NCBI GenBank assembly: GCA_963978545.1
Contig: OZ021723.1
Span: 97,186,002-97,250,001, forward strand
Source: Linyphia triangularis
Taxonomy: Eukaryota; Arthropoda; Arachnida; Araneae; Linyphiidae
Length of the DNA: 64,000 nt
Reading direction: 5' to 3'
Shown here: one piece after another, positions 46,129-58,320 of the stretch
Layout of the letters: each line of letters opens with the position of its first letter
Position numbering within the stretch: position 1 is the first letter of the stretch
Position numbers and translations under genes: made by a program
Notes under the pieces: model-generated
Seen by the model: only the letters and a program-made list of their open reading frames with translations
Database searches by the model: none
Told to the model about the DNA's origin: nothing

Positions 46129-46331
46129 GTGCTAAACTTGTCGCCATTGCAGAACACATGCTCCACCAGAAACTCTTTGTTCAGTCGTTACCATGGTCAC
46201 AGAATCACAACGTCACACACGATATCGTCACTCCTCTGGTCTGCAATCTAACCTGAACTGCGGACAAACATACTGTGTACCTATCACAACAACAAGTGGC
46301 ACTGCATAGTTATTTTATGAACAACCTGTAT

Positions 46332-47675
46332 ATATAGCACTGCTATTATACATTCAATTACGTATTTTACAACTGCCTCAAAATCTGGTTTGATAATTTA
46401 CATAAAAAATAATGAAGCACAATATCACGTGTGTCAGGGAATTAAACAATTTTTATTCATTTTAAGGATATTGAGCATCGTTTCACGTTTGTGAATTGTA
46501 AGTCCATAAGCGTATGCTCAAAGAATATGATTTTCTTTTACGCACAGTAACTCCTTAACGGTCAAATTTCATACGCAAGAATGAAGAATTTTATTGTATA
46601 TATAAATGTCTATACTTTATAAAATATTTATATTAGATGTATTGAATTTACTGTGTCAATAAATAAAATTAAACACAAAGTTTTTGTTACGAACATTTAT
46701 GGTAAAATTAAGTACAATGTAATTTAAATATACATCTATTTTAAAAACAATTTACAGTTGTGAGAATTATTGTAGTGAGATAACAACATGGGGTAGATAG
46801 CAACAAATATAACATGGTTTCCTTAAAAGTTGTTTTCAATAATTGTTTTGTATGAATTGTTTGTTCTTGTAAAAGCAATTCTGCTCTTAAAAAAGTTGTA
46901 CAAATCAATACTTTCTATGATGACCCAATGTAATTTTTTGCTGTTATTTTATTTATTGTTGTACTTAAAATATCTTGAAATAAAAGTGTAGCAATTCACA
47001 AATCTCATATTTCTACTTAGACAAAACACAATTATTTTAAATTGGATCTTAAATAGCAATGTAATACTGCATGCCATTATTAAAATCATGTGACATTTAC
47101 ATTTATTATACTATCTAAAGCTAGGTGCTATGAAAAAATTTTAAATTGGAAGTAATTGGTCACATTAAAAACAATTTGATTTTAATACATTAAAATCATT
47201 AAAAAAAATTAATAAGGAAATATATGCAAAATTTAAGATTTATTAGGATATTTATGGGTATAATTATACTTATAAAGAACAGTATAATACAATTTCTAAG
47301 GCACGAATTACTCTAAAAAAATTTTAGTTCTTTTATCATTTTTTAAAATATTTTTTAAGAAACTGAAATGCGATGTATTTGCTCAAATGTAGAAATTTAA
47401 GGAACAGTTAACTGAAAAAACTGAAATAACTAAAAATAAAGTTAAAAAAACAAATTTATTTGTGTGATTAAGTTTTGAATAAATTAATTTTTTATTGAAA
47501 TTGAAATAGAGCGCTCTTGCTAAATGAAAGTATATTTAAAAATATATATATATATATATGTGTGTCTATGTCATATCATAACAATAGAAACATCTCGAAC
47601 TTTATATTATTGATAGAAACAACAAAATTTGTTAAAATTGTACCACATTCTACAATCTAATGATATTTATTGTTG
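46332..47675. other. AT-rich DNA, nothing recognised
   Basis: Highly AT-rich, no supported feature. Confidence 0.6.
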
Positions 47676-47679
47676 TTAA

Positions 47680-48238
47680 GGGGGGGGGGGGTCGGAAGGC
47701 CCTATCTAATCTATGTTAAAAAATGCCTTTTTTATGTACCTTTTTCTCAGAAACTACCCATAGTATTGGTTTTAAATTTTGTACAGCCAATATTAAAACA
47801 CTTTTACACTGACTGGCTTATGCTTTAGTAAAAATAAAGTTTTGTTTATGATTTATGAGGTTTTAAAAAAAAATTATAAAATTTTCCAGAAAAACATGGT
47901 TAGGAATTTTTTTTAACTCTAATCAACATTTCTGTAAAAGCATATGTCTGTTTGCGTAAAAATACAATAAGTACCAAGAAAAAAAAATTCAAAGCAAAAT
48001 ATTGAGTAGATCCAGGGAAAAAGGCACATTTGTATGAAAAAACAACATTTTGAGAAAACAGTGTTTAAAGTACAAAGTGGACGGTTTTTTTCAGTGATGT
48101 TATTTTTTGTAAAATATTTCAAAATACTTCGGATGAGCGCATTGCCCACCACGCTAAACAGTTTTGTAGATAACATGTTGTGATACGCGAAAAACCTCAA
48201 AATAGATTCTGAGGAAAAAATTTGCCTACCGACCCCCC
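47680..48238. mobile_element. TTAA-flanked MITE, G-run ends (Kolobok/piggyBac type)
   Basis: TTAA at 47676-47679 and 48239-48242. The left end is a G run then TCGGAAGGC; the right is GCCTACCGACCCCCC. TTAA duplications with GGG-starting ends are typical of Kolobok-type elements; piggyBac cannot be excluded. No coding capacity. Confidence 0.72.
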
Positions 48239-48242
48239 TTAA

Positions 48243-48803
48243 ACAAAACCATAATATCACCAAAATAGTTATTTGAAGATAGTTTTTTTTTGTGTGTGTG
48301 CGTCCTGTGATTTACGTTTATCCATACCCAAAAAAACGTATGATTAACTCTAAAAATTTAATACTTTTTTTTTTGTATGTGAACATGCAATATTTTTTTA
48401 TAATTTAAACTCATTACGTACATTTTTAAGACTTTTAAATTCGCATCGTTTACACAGATTTCAAAATTAAAAACGCAAAGCTAATTTTAGACTTTTGCGA
48501 AACTCTGTAGAACACTTAAAGTTACACAACGCCTGAAGTATATTAAACATTCGAAGACTTTCAATATTAGTTAGACAATTATAATGCATACTACAAAACA
48601 GTAATAAACATAAAAGACAAAAAAATATACAAAAAAAAAAAAAAAAAAGGTAGATGATGACTGTTACATTTTATGTACTCTAGTCAATATATCGGAGGCT
48701 ATACCAAACGAATAAATAAACTGCAATTTATTTGAAAGTGTTAGGAAACTAAACTATTTTTTTTTTTTTTAACAAATCGTGTTTTCATGAAAATATTTTA
48801 AAC

Positions 48804-48834
<31 letters not shown>

Positions 48835-48898
48835 TTTTTTTTGTGCAATTGTTGTATACGAATGTTGAAAACTTTTTAAAGATAAAGTTATTGTATGT
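48243..48898. other. AT-rich DNA with homopolymer runs
   Basis: Includes poly-A at about 48632-48648, (TA)n at about 48804-48818 and poly-T at about 48819-48842. No gene. Confidence 0.6.
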
Positions 48899-48905
48899 CT
48901 CTTAA

Positions 48906-49131
48906 TTTTTTTTTCTTCTTCTCATGGTGGTCCCAAGTACTTACAGTCACTTTTAGTCCTCGCTGTTACTTGGCCACTACAAGGTCGGTAGCGATGGCCA
49001 CATGTGACAGGATACCAACTGAGAGAGCCATCGTTGCCCTTAACTTAGGACCTCCATGCTATACCCCGGATTCGAACCGAGATCCACCAGCATGGTAGTC
49101 TGATGTGCTAACCTCTATACTGAATGGTCGA
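48906..49131 (-). mobile_element. tRNA-derived SINE, family 2
   Basis: On the minus strand the head has TCGACCATTCAGTATAGAGG with TTAGCACATCAGACTACC and a B-box-like GGTTCGAATCC. The body ends in GAAGAAGAAAAAAAAATT. CTCTTAA is duplicated at 48899-48905 and 49132-49138. It has no body similarity to the SINEs at 19.1 or 13.4 kb. Confidence 0.78.
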
Positions 49132-49396
49132 CTCTTAAAAATAAAATCAACATTTTTATAGTGAATGCAAATCTTTCAAGTAGCAATATTTTAATTCTTA
49201 AGATTCATCATTTTTTAAAGCAGCACTTTAAAATATGATTAGTCTTCGCACCGAATGCACAAAAAGTAAAACGACTATTAAAAAATATATATATCCCTTC
49301 GATTTAGTAAGAGATACCCACCGTTCTCCTTTTTACTTCGGTTTGGTCGGAAAATCGCCACCACTTCATAAATAGATGGTACATAAAAGGTATTAA

Positions 49397-50110
49397 GGGG
49401 GTCCGGTACCGAAAATAAAAAAAAATAAAAACTTTATTTATGTACATTTTTATGTCAAAAATTTATTTTATGTATGAGATACTATTTATATATCTTTGAG
49501 AAAATGTTTTTTTAAATATTGTGTTTAGTTATTCAAAAAAAAATTTAAAAACCAAGAAAAATACATAATAATTGATGTTTGCGTATTTTGATATAAGTCA
49601 AGAAAAAAAAATTTTTTTTTTTCAAAGTGAAAACTTTCTGTAATTCATAATTATATAAAGAAAATTTTGATAGGTGAATTAAAAAAAAAATTAAAAAATT
49701 CTCAAAGTTAAAATATTGAAATTTTTGCTTTTTTTTATGTTATCTTTTACGCTAAATGTTATATTTTAAAACAGAATTAAAAACATAAAATTCTGCGAAG
49801 ACAAAATATTTAAAACTATATAAATTAAATGCTCCAAAAATTTGAATTGCCAATTGTTAATGGTTCTGGAGATATATCGATTTGAATATGCAACATCTAT
49901 GAAAAACACTAGTGCTCGAAAAACGCACTATAAGCAGACGCATCAAGGTGTTACGCTCATTAATGGTGTTTAAATCACAGGTAATTTTGTGGCGTTCTAA
50001 TCACCGGAGGAATAAGATAAAAACATCATTCTCTTCAGGAATGTATGAACTATTTTTTAAAATCAGAAAAAAAATTGGGATTTTTGAAGAAATTTCGGTA
50101 CTGGACCCCC
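49397..50110. mobile_element. TTAA-flanked MITE, 714 bp (Kolobok/piggyBac type)
   Basis: Ends GGGGGTCCGGTACCGAAA and TTTCGGTACTGGACCCCC; TTAA at 49393-49396 and 50111-50114. The interior is AT-rich without a transposase. The style matches 47680-48238, but the end sequences differ, so it is another family. Confidence 0.85.
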
Positions 50111-50114
50111 TTAA

Positions 50115-51583
50115 AAGTCAAAATATTTAACTAAATGGGGTGGTATACAAATTGTTATGATATAGAAACAAAATACTAAAAAAAGAGTACTGATTGGAGT
50201 GAGAGATTTTAATCATCATTTTTATGACACAGAAAATAATTCTCCAAATGACTTTGTATTGGCCATTCATTTATTTAAATAATTAAAATTAAATGAGTCG
50301 ATTAAATTAATGAAAAAGAATGAGTCAATTTATTTAAATAAAATCAAAACATATAATCTTTTCTTTTTATACTGTAGTTAGGATTGTTAATTTTGGCGAC
50401 AAATTAGAAAGAAAACTTATCAACGAATAACCAACTGCAAAAAATTTTTATATCTATTCAGGCTAAAACTTTCAAATTCCTTTAAATTTAATATAAAACC
50501 CCACTTCAGATTAATTTGTACGTATACCCTACTATTTACGAAAATAGATAAGAATATTCATTTTGTTGTTATTATATCATAATATTCTCTGATACTTAAG
50601 CTTTCAAACAATACTAAACTTTTGAAAATATCCTTAATAGTTTTTATGCTACAATCATTTATAGGTAGGTACTTCCCCTGTTAGATACCACGTTTTTAAA
50701 ACTTTAAACCTGATTTCTGACTAACTGTATTTTGATTATGTCACGCTTTATTCAAACAATGATAAATCAAGAATAAAATGCTGAATAATAATTTTTTTTA
50801 TATCATAGTAATCTACATAATATACTAGATGTTTTGAAGCTCAATGATAAAAATTGGTTGAGAAATTGAATTTTTAGGGATTTTTAAAACTTAGAATTCA
50901 TTGAAAATATTGATTTTTTTCATGTTTTCATACAAAATAAATTGTAAAAAAAACAAAACTATTCTATATAAGAGACTTAATTGAGTTTCAAAACATTAAG
51001 AATAATATTTCGAATGGTTTCCATGTAGAATTGCGTTTCTAAGTAAATTAGAATTTCATATATCATTGTTTGAAAAAGGTACTAATTATCTAATTAAAAC
51101 TTAATTAAGAAATTAACAATTGCCGAAATTTGAATTTTTTTTATGAAAGGATTTTAATTATATACTTTCTAACTAATGTAAAAAAGAATTGAATTTTTAA
51201 ATTCAGAATTAAAAAAAAAAATGTTCTAGGGTATACATACACCTTAAATTTTCAAGCCCTTCCGGTTGAAATTTTCTAGACCTTAAAAACTCACTTATCA
51301 CACATGTTTGTAACATTTATAGATGAGGCCTAAGGAATTGCAAATTGACTTCAAGTCATCATTCACGAAACTTCCAGTTTGAACTTTTCGTTGGATTTCG
51401 GTATGAAAACACAAGTATGCGTGACCTTTCATTAGACATACCACACGTATTTTTTGCAGATTTTTCCGGTAATATTGACCTCAAATTGAAAGGCGTGACA
51501 AAGTCTCTGTAGAAGCATCTTTCTACGTTAGTGTACTATACAAACTAAAAAGCTTTAAAAGTTAGGAAGTCAATTAGTAATTA
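50115..51583. other. AT-rich DNA, nothing recognised
   Basis: No supported gene or element. Confidence 0.6.
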
Positions 51584-52770
51584 GGGGTGTGAAACACCGC
51601 ACAACTTTCAATTGCACAATAATTCCTAGGTGGATTTGTGTCATTTACCGTTTTTATATTTTTATCATTTATTTAGAAAAAATTACCAGTTTGGCTATAT
51701 TTGTTACGATAATGGACAATTCCCAACTTTTTTTTTTTAACTCAATTCTAAATGTTTCGAAAAGGCCATAAACCCAAAATTTCTGCTCAATGCGTTATTC
51801 TTTTCTTTTAATTTGAAATCAAAGTTCTGAGTTGGCGAGAAAACGATTCACTCGGCTCGAATTGAATGTGACGTCAAGGCTACCCAAACATCTTGGCTTG
51901 AAAGCGGCAATGGAACTAATCAAAGCCAACTATTTGGAAGAAACCTCACGATAACCATAGAAACGATAGGATGTTTTGATGACACGGATTTTGTTGAATG
52001 TTTTGATCGGACAGGTTTTGGCTCGGTTTTGAGGCAATTTTTTTTAATATTTAAATAAACAAAATTTCTTTAAAAAAATTAGTTAACTATTTGGAATCGG
52101 AAAGAAATTCGTCTTAAATATATACTAATTTTGCTAGTTTTTTAAAAAACGCGAAATGTGGGAATTGTCCATTTTTATACGGATAAAAAAAAAAAAAAAA
52201 TGCGCCAAAATGGTGATTTTGCCAATGTACTTTTTGATAATCCTGATATCTTTTATTATAAGTGAATTTTGAGGGGAGAAGAAAAAACGATCGTTGATGA
52301 GATATGCTCAAGGGAAGAGAAATCTGTGTTGAAGGCATTCGTTTTTTAACTTTGTACGTCATTAAAACATTTTTACGGGAATTTCGGAGGTGGGGATGTT
52401 TAGAACACCTTAAGAGGCATTACCACAGCGATTTTGATAAAAATCGTTAGAGCAGTTTATTAGCAATCATAAAAAAACATGATATTTTTCAATGGCAGCT
52501 ACATTATGCGTATGCGCGATTTTGACAAAGACCTTAGTGGTAGTTTCCATGGCACCATCAACCGGCATACCAAATTTGAACATCGTAAGTCAATTTGTTT
52601 GGGAGTTATGCTGACCTCATAATCACAGACCAGACATTTTCATCACTTTCTTGAAATCAAAAGGTTCTAAAACGCGAAGAAATGCAAAAAAATCGATTTT
52701 TTTTTTTTTTTTTACTGTATGCTTCACTTTCATTTACGTATACATATGGGTAATTGAAAGTAAAAATAGG
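51584..52770 (+). repeat. family F dispersed repeat, fullest copy, split by a MITE
   Basis: From GGGGTGTGAAACACCGC to the CATATGGGTAATTGAAAGTA block. The MITE at 51713-52171 interrupts it. Leaving that out, the copy is about 730 bp. Collinear segments are at 25967-26930, 61490-62055, 62454-62710 and, inverted, 43760-44360 and 10440-10760. No open frame is conserved across copies. The family is not identified. Confidence 0.65.
51713..52171. mobile_element. 459-bp MITE with TGGACAATTCCC ends
   Basis: Left TGGACAATTCCCAAC, right GTGGGAATTGTCCA, inside family F. The flanks TTACGATAA and TATACGGATAA look like an imperfect 9-10 bp duplication, which would suit a Mutator-like element; this is tentative. 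A second copy is at 53428-53966. Confidence 0.68.
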
Positions 52771-53395
52771 TGAAGCAATATTATAATAAGGGCCTGTTAT
52801 AAAATTATATCAGCATTTTATAATAAGAAATATATGTTTACCACTTTTATTTGATAGTTACTTTAAAAGTTATTAGTCATCTTTAAAGCAACAAACAGAA
52901 ATTCGTTTTTTAAAGGTGCTAATATTTTTAGATTAGTATGGATTGAAAATAGAAACATTTGATGAAAATATATTTTTTTTACTCTAAAATATTTTTTGAA
53001 CATGGTAACTTTTAAAACTACGTTCATATTTACGCACGCAATGTTAAAAAATCATTACAGCAAAATTTAAACTTTATTTGCGAGGAAGTAGTTTTTGTCA
53101 GAGTAAAACTTTTTTTTCACCAGAGATAACTTAAGTTTGAAACAACCACATATAAAATTTTTAATGTAATTTAAAATGTATAATATAGGACAAAGAACTT
53201 ACTAGAATAGAATAAAAACATGCAATGATTAGTTTTTAACTAAAAATTAAATCTTGATGTTTTTATAAAAAGTGGGTGATTTTAAATAGTTTCAAAAATA
53301 AAATTCTATGAAAAAAACTAGTAATGTTAGTAGGTTCCCTGTAGCAAATCATTGAATAACTTTTGTAATTAAAACTAAAATGGAAAATTTCCGCA

Positions 53396-53397
<2 letters not shown>
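52771..53397. other. AT-rich DNA, nothing recognised
   Basis: No supported gene or element. Confidence 0.6.

Positions 53398-53427
<30 letters not shown>
53398..53427. repeat. (TTA)n microsatellite
   Basis: About nine ATT/TTA units, directly at the broken left end of the following MITE copy. Confidence 0.9.
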
Positions 53428-53429
<2 letters not shown>

Positions 53430-53966
53430 ATTCTAAATGTTTCGAAAAGGCCATAAACATAAAAATTTCTGTTCATTGCCCTTTTTCTTTTTTTTAATTT
53501 GCGATCAAAGTTACCTTGTTAGACGTTGGCGAGAAAACGATTCATTCCTCTGGCATTGAATGTGACGTCACGGCTTCCCAAAGAACTGTGCTTCCCAAAC
53601 CGGCTTCAAGCCGGCTTCCCAAAGAATGCGGCAGCGGAAACCCGATTTCAAATTTCTCGCAAATCACGCCAACCTGTACGTTATATGGCAATGGTCTACC
53701 AGCGCCAACTATTTCAACACCAACTATTTGGCAGAAACCTCACGATAACCATAGAAACAGTAGGAATCCTTGACATCACGGATTTCGTTGTGCGTTTTGA
53801 TAGGACTGGTTTTGGTTCGGTTTTGAGGCATTTTCTTTTCTTAATATTTAAACAACTAACTTTTTAAAGAACTTTTATTCAAATATTTGGAATCGGAAAG
53901 AAATTCTTCATAAATATAAACTAATTTCACACGTTTTTAAAAAATGCGGGAATCGTCCATTCTAAA
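53428..53966. mobile_element. second copy of the TGGACAATTCCC MITE, left end lost
   Basis: From CAATTCTAAATGTTTCGAAA to GGGAATCGTCCA it follows 51741-52171 (shared GAAACCTCACGATAACCATA and TATTTGGAATCGGAAAG blocks). It has an extra segment with a CCGGCTTC repeat (about 53590-53625). The open frames of 85 and 113 codons here are not conserved in the other copy. Confidence 0.72.
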
Positions 53967-54371
53967 TAAATTACAAATTTAATTATAATCGGTGCAATTT
54001 GATCCTACTTAGGTAATTAAATTCCAATTTACCAATTAAAGAAATTTTTATACAGCTATATTAGTTTTCTAATACTTAGAGTAAAAAAAAAAATTAAAAA
54101 AAAAATTATAATTAAAAAAAATTCGAATGCATATAGATACCTTAAAACAGCATTAGCCACTACGCGGCCTGCGGGCTGGATTAAGCCCGCCAGCACCCCC
54201 AGAAGATTAAAAAAAAATCAAATTTCACAGTATGGACTTTTTTTTACATACATGTAATTTGTCCAGAATAGTATGTGTTTACTATGTAGAACACAGTTCT
54301 CCACTACATGACAGAAAAAACTATATGAAGAAGCTTTCAGCAAGAGGGTTTTCGTCAAGAATAAACATTAA

Positions 54372-54424
54372 ACCTTTGCGGTCCTACGGCAATTCTCAGC
54401 CACCAGACATACGCCTGCAAAGGG
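54372..54424. mobile_element. 53-bp TTAA-flanked micro-element
   Basis: Between TTAA at 54368-54371 and 54425-54428. The ends ACCTTTGCGG and CGCCTGCAAAGGG are a diverged version of those of the next element. It is absent from the same place in copy 1 (near 25436). Confidence 0.7.
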
Positions 54425-54762
54425 TTAACTTAACTGAATCTCATTTTGGACAATTTTTTAGGATTGGTTGCAACAAATACTGCCGATAGACATCAACTCT
54501 ATCATAAAATAAACTCAACGATTTCGACCGCCATCTTCTCACAGTTGATTATCAACTAAAACAGAGTTAAGTTAGATCAAGTCCGATTGTCACACGTTGG
54601 AACAAACGATTCACTTCTTTTTTAGATTTTAATTTACTAATTATGAAAATCATTATTTTTTAGTAATTTAAAAAAAAAAATCAATTGTAATTTTTTTAAG
54701 ATAAATTTTTTTTTTTTTTTTTTTTTTAGTTTTCAGAAATGCGATAAATCGATAATAGTTAA

Positions 54763-54966
54763 CCCTTTGCACTCCAGGCCTTTTTCGCGCGGAGGAATCA
54801 GCAACTCGAGACATTTTAGGTTCGGCTGGGGTTTATGGATTTGCTTCATAGAAACTAAACACAGTCATTGGCCTTGCATCGAATTTCCGCATCACACCCA
54901 ATGGTCCTCTCGTGGTTTGGCATCCAATCGTGTGGCGCCTGAGAGGCGCCACTGGAGTGCAAAGGG
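54763..54966. mobile_element. 204-bp piggyBac-type MITE
   Basis: TTAA at 54759-54762 and 54967-54970; the ends are CCCTTTGCACTCCAGGC and CTGGAGTGCAAAGGG. The GC content is far above the AT-rich host element. CCC-starting ends with TTAA suit piggyBac. Confidence 0.87.
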
Positions 54967-55063
54967 TTAAAGATAGAAATATTGGAAAATCCGGCCCGCG
55001 AAAAGCCCCAACATAAATCATACGGCCCGCTTCTAAAAGTGAGTGGCGAACGCTGCCTTAGAA

Positions 55064-56530
55064 TAACTGAACAAATATTATATTATACTATTAATTTGCT
55101 AACATTTGTTTCGAGTGATGTTTGGATTTGAAGGAACTTCTGTATTTTTTAGTACTAATTATAATAACTCATTTATTTCCGCGAATATGACCCTTAAAGT
55201 ATTTCAAATTAGTGTGCCTCACGCTGACGTTAAATTAAACTGCTTGAAATAATGATACATTTTTATCATACTTTCAACTACAAAATGGCGACAGTACTCA
55301 TATTGCAATTACCGTTATTTTTACGTTATTATTTTTGCGTGTTTGTAACATAATAGTTCATTTTAATAAGAACCAACCTCACATAGAACGTCGCTTGAAT
55401 GGAGATAGCCCCTAAAAATAAATTTGCATTGTAATTATAATGTTAAACTAGGAAGTAGTTATTTAAAAGTCTTTTCTTTCTTCAACATTCCAAGGAAGCG
55501 TGCGAATAACATAGCATATTTCAGAAAGAAAAGGTCAAAACATGTATCCCAACAATGACAGTCCTCTGGAAGAAAATGGCATTTTTAAATGAACTAAGAT
55601 GCACAACTTTTAAAATTTTACACATCCGACACCGGTTTGGAAAAGATTGTCGAAGTATCAACCAACGTCACTCTCTTTAAAAAAAAAACTTAATTAAATA
55701 GCAGAGGAAATCTGTGCCCCAAGCAACCTCAAATTTCAGTATATTCTTACCCGGGGAACTTCCTTCGACAATGTTTATTAAAGATACTGTTAGGAATAGC
55801 GTTCTAAATAAATTAGAAACCTGAGAATCCTCCTCCTGATTAAGTTTGGAATTTTTGCTGAGGGAAAGTTGATACAATAAAATCAAGTAGCGAAGAATTT
55901 TTAGCGGGAATGAGGTAATAACTGAATTATTGCGTTATGATGTTTAATCAAATCAAAGTGCATTTCTGGAGACGTTGAAAAACATCGGTATCTTTTGAAG
56001 TTAGTGGTACACGGGTACAGATACCTCCGAAAGATTAAATAAAATATCGTAATATCAGTTATGACTAATGAAAAGTGGGTACCGAATTCCCTAGTTTGTT
56101 ATATTGCGGTATTTATATGTTTGACAACGTAGTATGTACAATCCTATGCGTAACTACCTCGACTACTTTGAAATGTTTCAAAACCCGATCCAGAGATCGA
56201 AACTACTTAAACGCCTGATGGATATTCAATTAAAATCACATTTAATGTCCTCTTCTTCAGTGGTTCGATAATGCGGTGCGAACCTTGGCCTTTCTCGATG
56301 AGTTTATTCCATCTTGACCTGTCTTCAGCAATAGTTCTTCAATTTTTTTAAATGCTAAACTCTTAGTCCACAGAGTCTATCCATTTAGTTTTGGGTCTTC
56401 CTATAAGCCTAATCCTAGTTGGCTTAGTCGAAAATAACTCGTTAGTGCATGATTCGATGGGCATAAGAATAATATGCCCAGCCTATTCATTCTCTGTATT
56501 TTTATAGCTAAAGAAGTCTAGTTAGTAAAG
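55064..56530. other. AT-rich DNA, nothing recognised
   Basis: The stretch at about 56240-56500 is slightly less AT-rich and may be an old repeat: the minus strand contains fragments like IKRWNKLIEKG and RLIGRPKTKWIDS typical of LINE or retro-ORF debris. This is too weak for a separate call. Confidence 0.5.
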
Positions 56531-56541
56531 ATGTCTATCCA

Positions 56542-56834
56542 TAGACTTATTATTATCAATAGACTGCGCGTTCTCACTTCAATCATACAACGAGAATGAA
56601 ACCAAAATGAATCGCAAAATTCGTCTATCAGTCACGTGGTTTTTATTTTGGCTACGTCGTAAAATTAATACTTCATTTAATAATCTTATTATCCTTTATC
56701 GCCTGAGTGAGGAGAAACCCGTCAAATCTGCAACCCTGCTCCCAAAAAGTCCCTACTCATGCGATTCATTTTGGTTTCATTCTCGTTGTATAATTGAAGT
56801 GGGAACGCGCAGTCTATTGATAATAATAAGTCTA
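56542..56834. mobile_element. 293-bp MITE with about 74-bp inverted repeats
   Basis: The left arm TAGACTTATTATTATC through CAAAATGAATCGCA pairs almost perfectly with the right arm TGCGATTCATTTTG to AATAAGTCTA. The 10-bp TGTCTATCCA occurs just left (56532-56541) and, two bases off, just right (56837-56846), a likely target duplication of 9-10 bp. That size would suit a Mutator-like element. The 137-codon open frame across it is palindromic and not a gene. Confidence 0.78.
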
Positions 56835-56846
56835 TGTGTCTATCCA

Positions 56847-57978
56847 ACAAATATACAAGTAATTTCAATACCCAGTGAGCGACGGGTTTTGAGATATGTA
56901 TTTTTAAAGATTGGAAATGTGAGCATCTTGCGTAAGGTGAATGTGAAGGTAATATTTAAGGAAATATTTCTTTTTTTCTACACTGCTACATGCTACTTGT
57001 TTATGAAAAGAGTTTTTTAGACATATTTTGGTTTTACCATCTTTGAATTCAATAGCTAGTTTACACACTAAAACTTGGAATTATGACAATCAAGTTCTAA
57101 TCAGATGGATTAGCTGTTCTTAAACTAATTGTTTACTGGGAATTCAACAAGACGTTACGGTTCATAAAGAACGAAGTTTTAACTTTTTCTTTTTTTTTTT
57201 TAATTTAAAAGGAAGAGCAGGTTAGAAAAGTGAAAAAAAAAATAAGCTTGAGAATGTGGTTAAAGCCGTTTAAAAACATTACACTTGAAAGAGTTAAATT
57301 TTTTTAATTAATTTTTATGCATAAAAACCTCACTCACTTCGTTAGTTTTCTTAGCTTTATTATGATTCACGAGTCTCGCCTTTAATTGAAACTCATTAGA
57401 GACTTGTTTCACGGGAGTTCCAAAACACGGTAATATTTCTTCAGAATAGAGTCAGGAAATGTATGCTATCTTAAGGGCATCGAACTGAAAAAAAATCATT
57501 TGTTACTCTACAAAGCAACTTCGTTGTTGCCCGAGAGCATCTAAAACTTTCACAAAAATGATAGTAAAAACTTTAAAGATCCCATCTTTTTTATGCTAAA
57601 GCTGCACGGGAGATTCTTTAAAAAAAAAAAAAAAATAGAATCCTGCAATATATGCTAAAATATAAGGTATCCACTAATTAGTTGGGCAATGCAGTTCAAA
57701 TAGATCTGTATAACTCTTAATAACAAGGCATAATAAACAATTTATTTTCTTTACATATAGAATGACATGAACATAAGTTCATTGGGAGAAAAGAATGGTT
57801 TATAAGGCCTAGTTATTAAGAGTTATTCAGATGTATTTGAACTCCATTGCCCGACAAATTTGTGGATGTCCTGTATTACACTCTTGCTTGTTACTTGCTT
57901 GTTCACCAAACATAAAAAGTAACGTAATCGTCCAAAAAAAAAAAAAAATCGACCTCTAATTTTATGCGTGTATCAACC
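56847..57978. other. AT-rich DNA, nothing recognised
   Basis: Short repeats such as CAAATAGATCTGTATAACTC at 57697 and its near-complement at about 57823-57841 make a weak inverted pair; no other feature. Confidence 0.5.
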
Positions 57979-58320
57979 ATCGATATAGATAAACAACTGG
58001 ATAGACTGCTCCATTGACAATGCAAAGAGAAAAACGCGCCGGGGATTGCGAAGCTGGTGGGATGATTAACCAATCACAGTTCAGTTTTATAGTTGGATGC
58101 GAGTGCGGGAAACCTTGTAAAGTGTTAGAGTATATGTTTGCATATTATTACTAATTCAGGTCTACTATTGACATTTCTGCTGTGTACTCATTAGAGACAC
58201 AGCAGAATTCATTATTTTCAATCCTCGGCAATCCGTATTTTTTATCCCACCAATTGCCTCTGGCAAAGGCTTCATTTTCCCAGCGTTAAGCAGTCTATCC
58301 AGTTGTTTATCTATACCGAT
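57979..58320 (+). mobile_element. inverted-repeat MITE (CGATATAGATAAAC ends), copy 2
   Basis: Left ATCGATATAGATAAACAACT with GGATAGACTG, right CAGTCTATCCAGTTG with TTTATCTATACCGAT. The same family as 45797-46128 in the other orientation. No clear target duplication. Confidence 0.8.

Larger units (their letters stand above)
45407..46329. mobile_element. TA-flanked DNA transposon remnant with nested MITE
   Basis: Begins CAGGGTGCTCATAAAGTAAC and ends with TATTTTATGAACAACCTG; TA on each side (45405-45406, 46330-46331). The terminal match CAGG(G/T)TG(C/T)TCATAAA is what Tc1/mariner-type ends look like. No transposase is left. Inside are a hairpin and a 22-bp repeat (45507-45665) and a nested MITE copy (45797-46128). 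Confidence 0.7.
54148..55055. mobile_element. hAT-type element, CAGCGT family, copy 3, with two nested TTAA elements
   Basis: Left CAGCATTAGCCACTACGCGG, right AGTGGCGAACGCTG. The 8-bp CCTTAAAA (54140-54147) and CCTTAGAA (55056-55063) differ by one base. Against copies 1 and 2 it has two extra segments, each bounded by TTAA (54372-54424 and 54763-54966). Confidence 0.87.

Noticed and set aside
47919..48263. 114-codon minus-strand frame rich in Phe/Cys
   Set aside because: Low-complexity translation of a TTAA-flanked MITE and its border.
53516..53867. Two overlapping frames of 85 and 113 codons
   Set aside because: Inside a MITE copy; broken in the sister copy at 51.7-52.2 kb.
56607..57020. 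137-codon open frame, plus strand
   Set aside because: Runs through both arms of a palindromic MITE and into AT-rich DNA; no family features.
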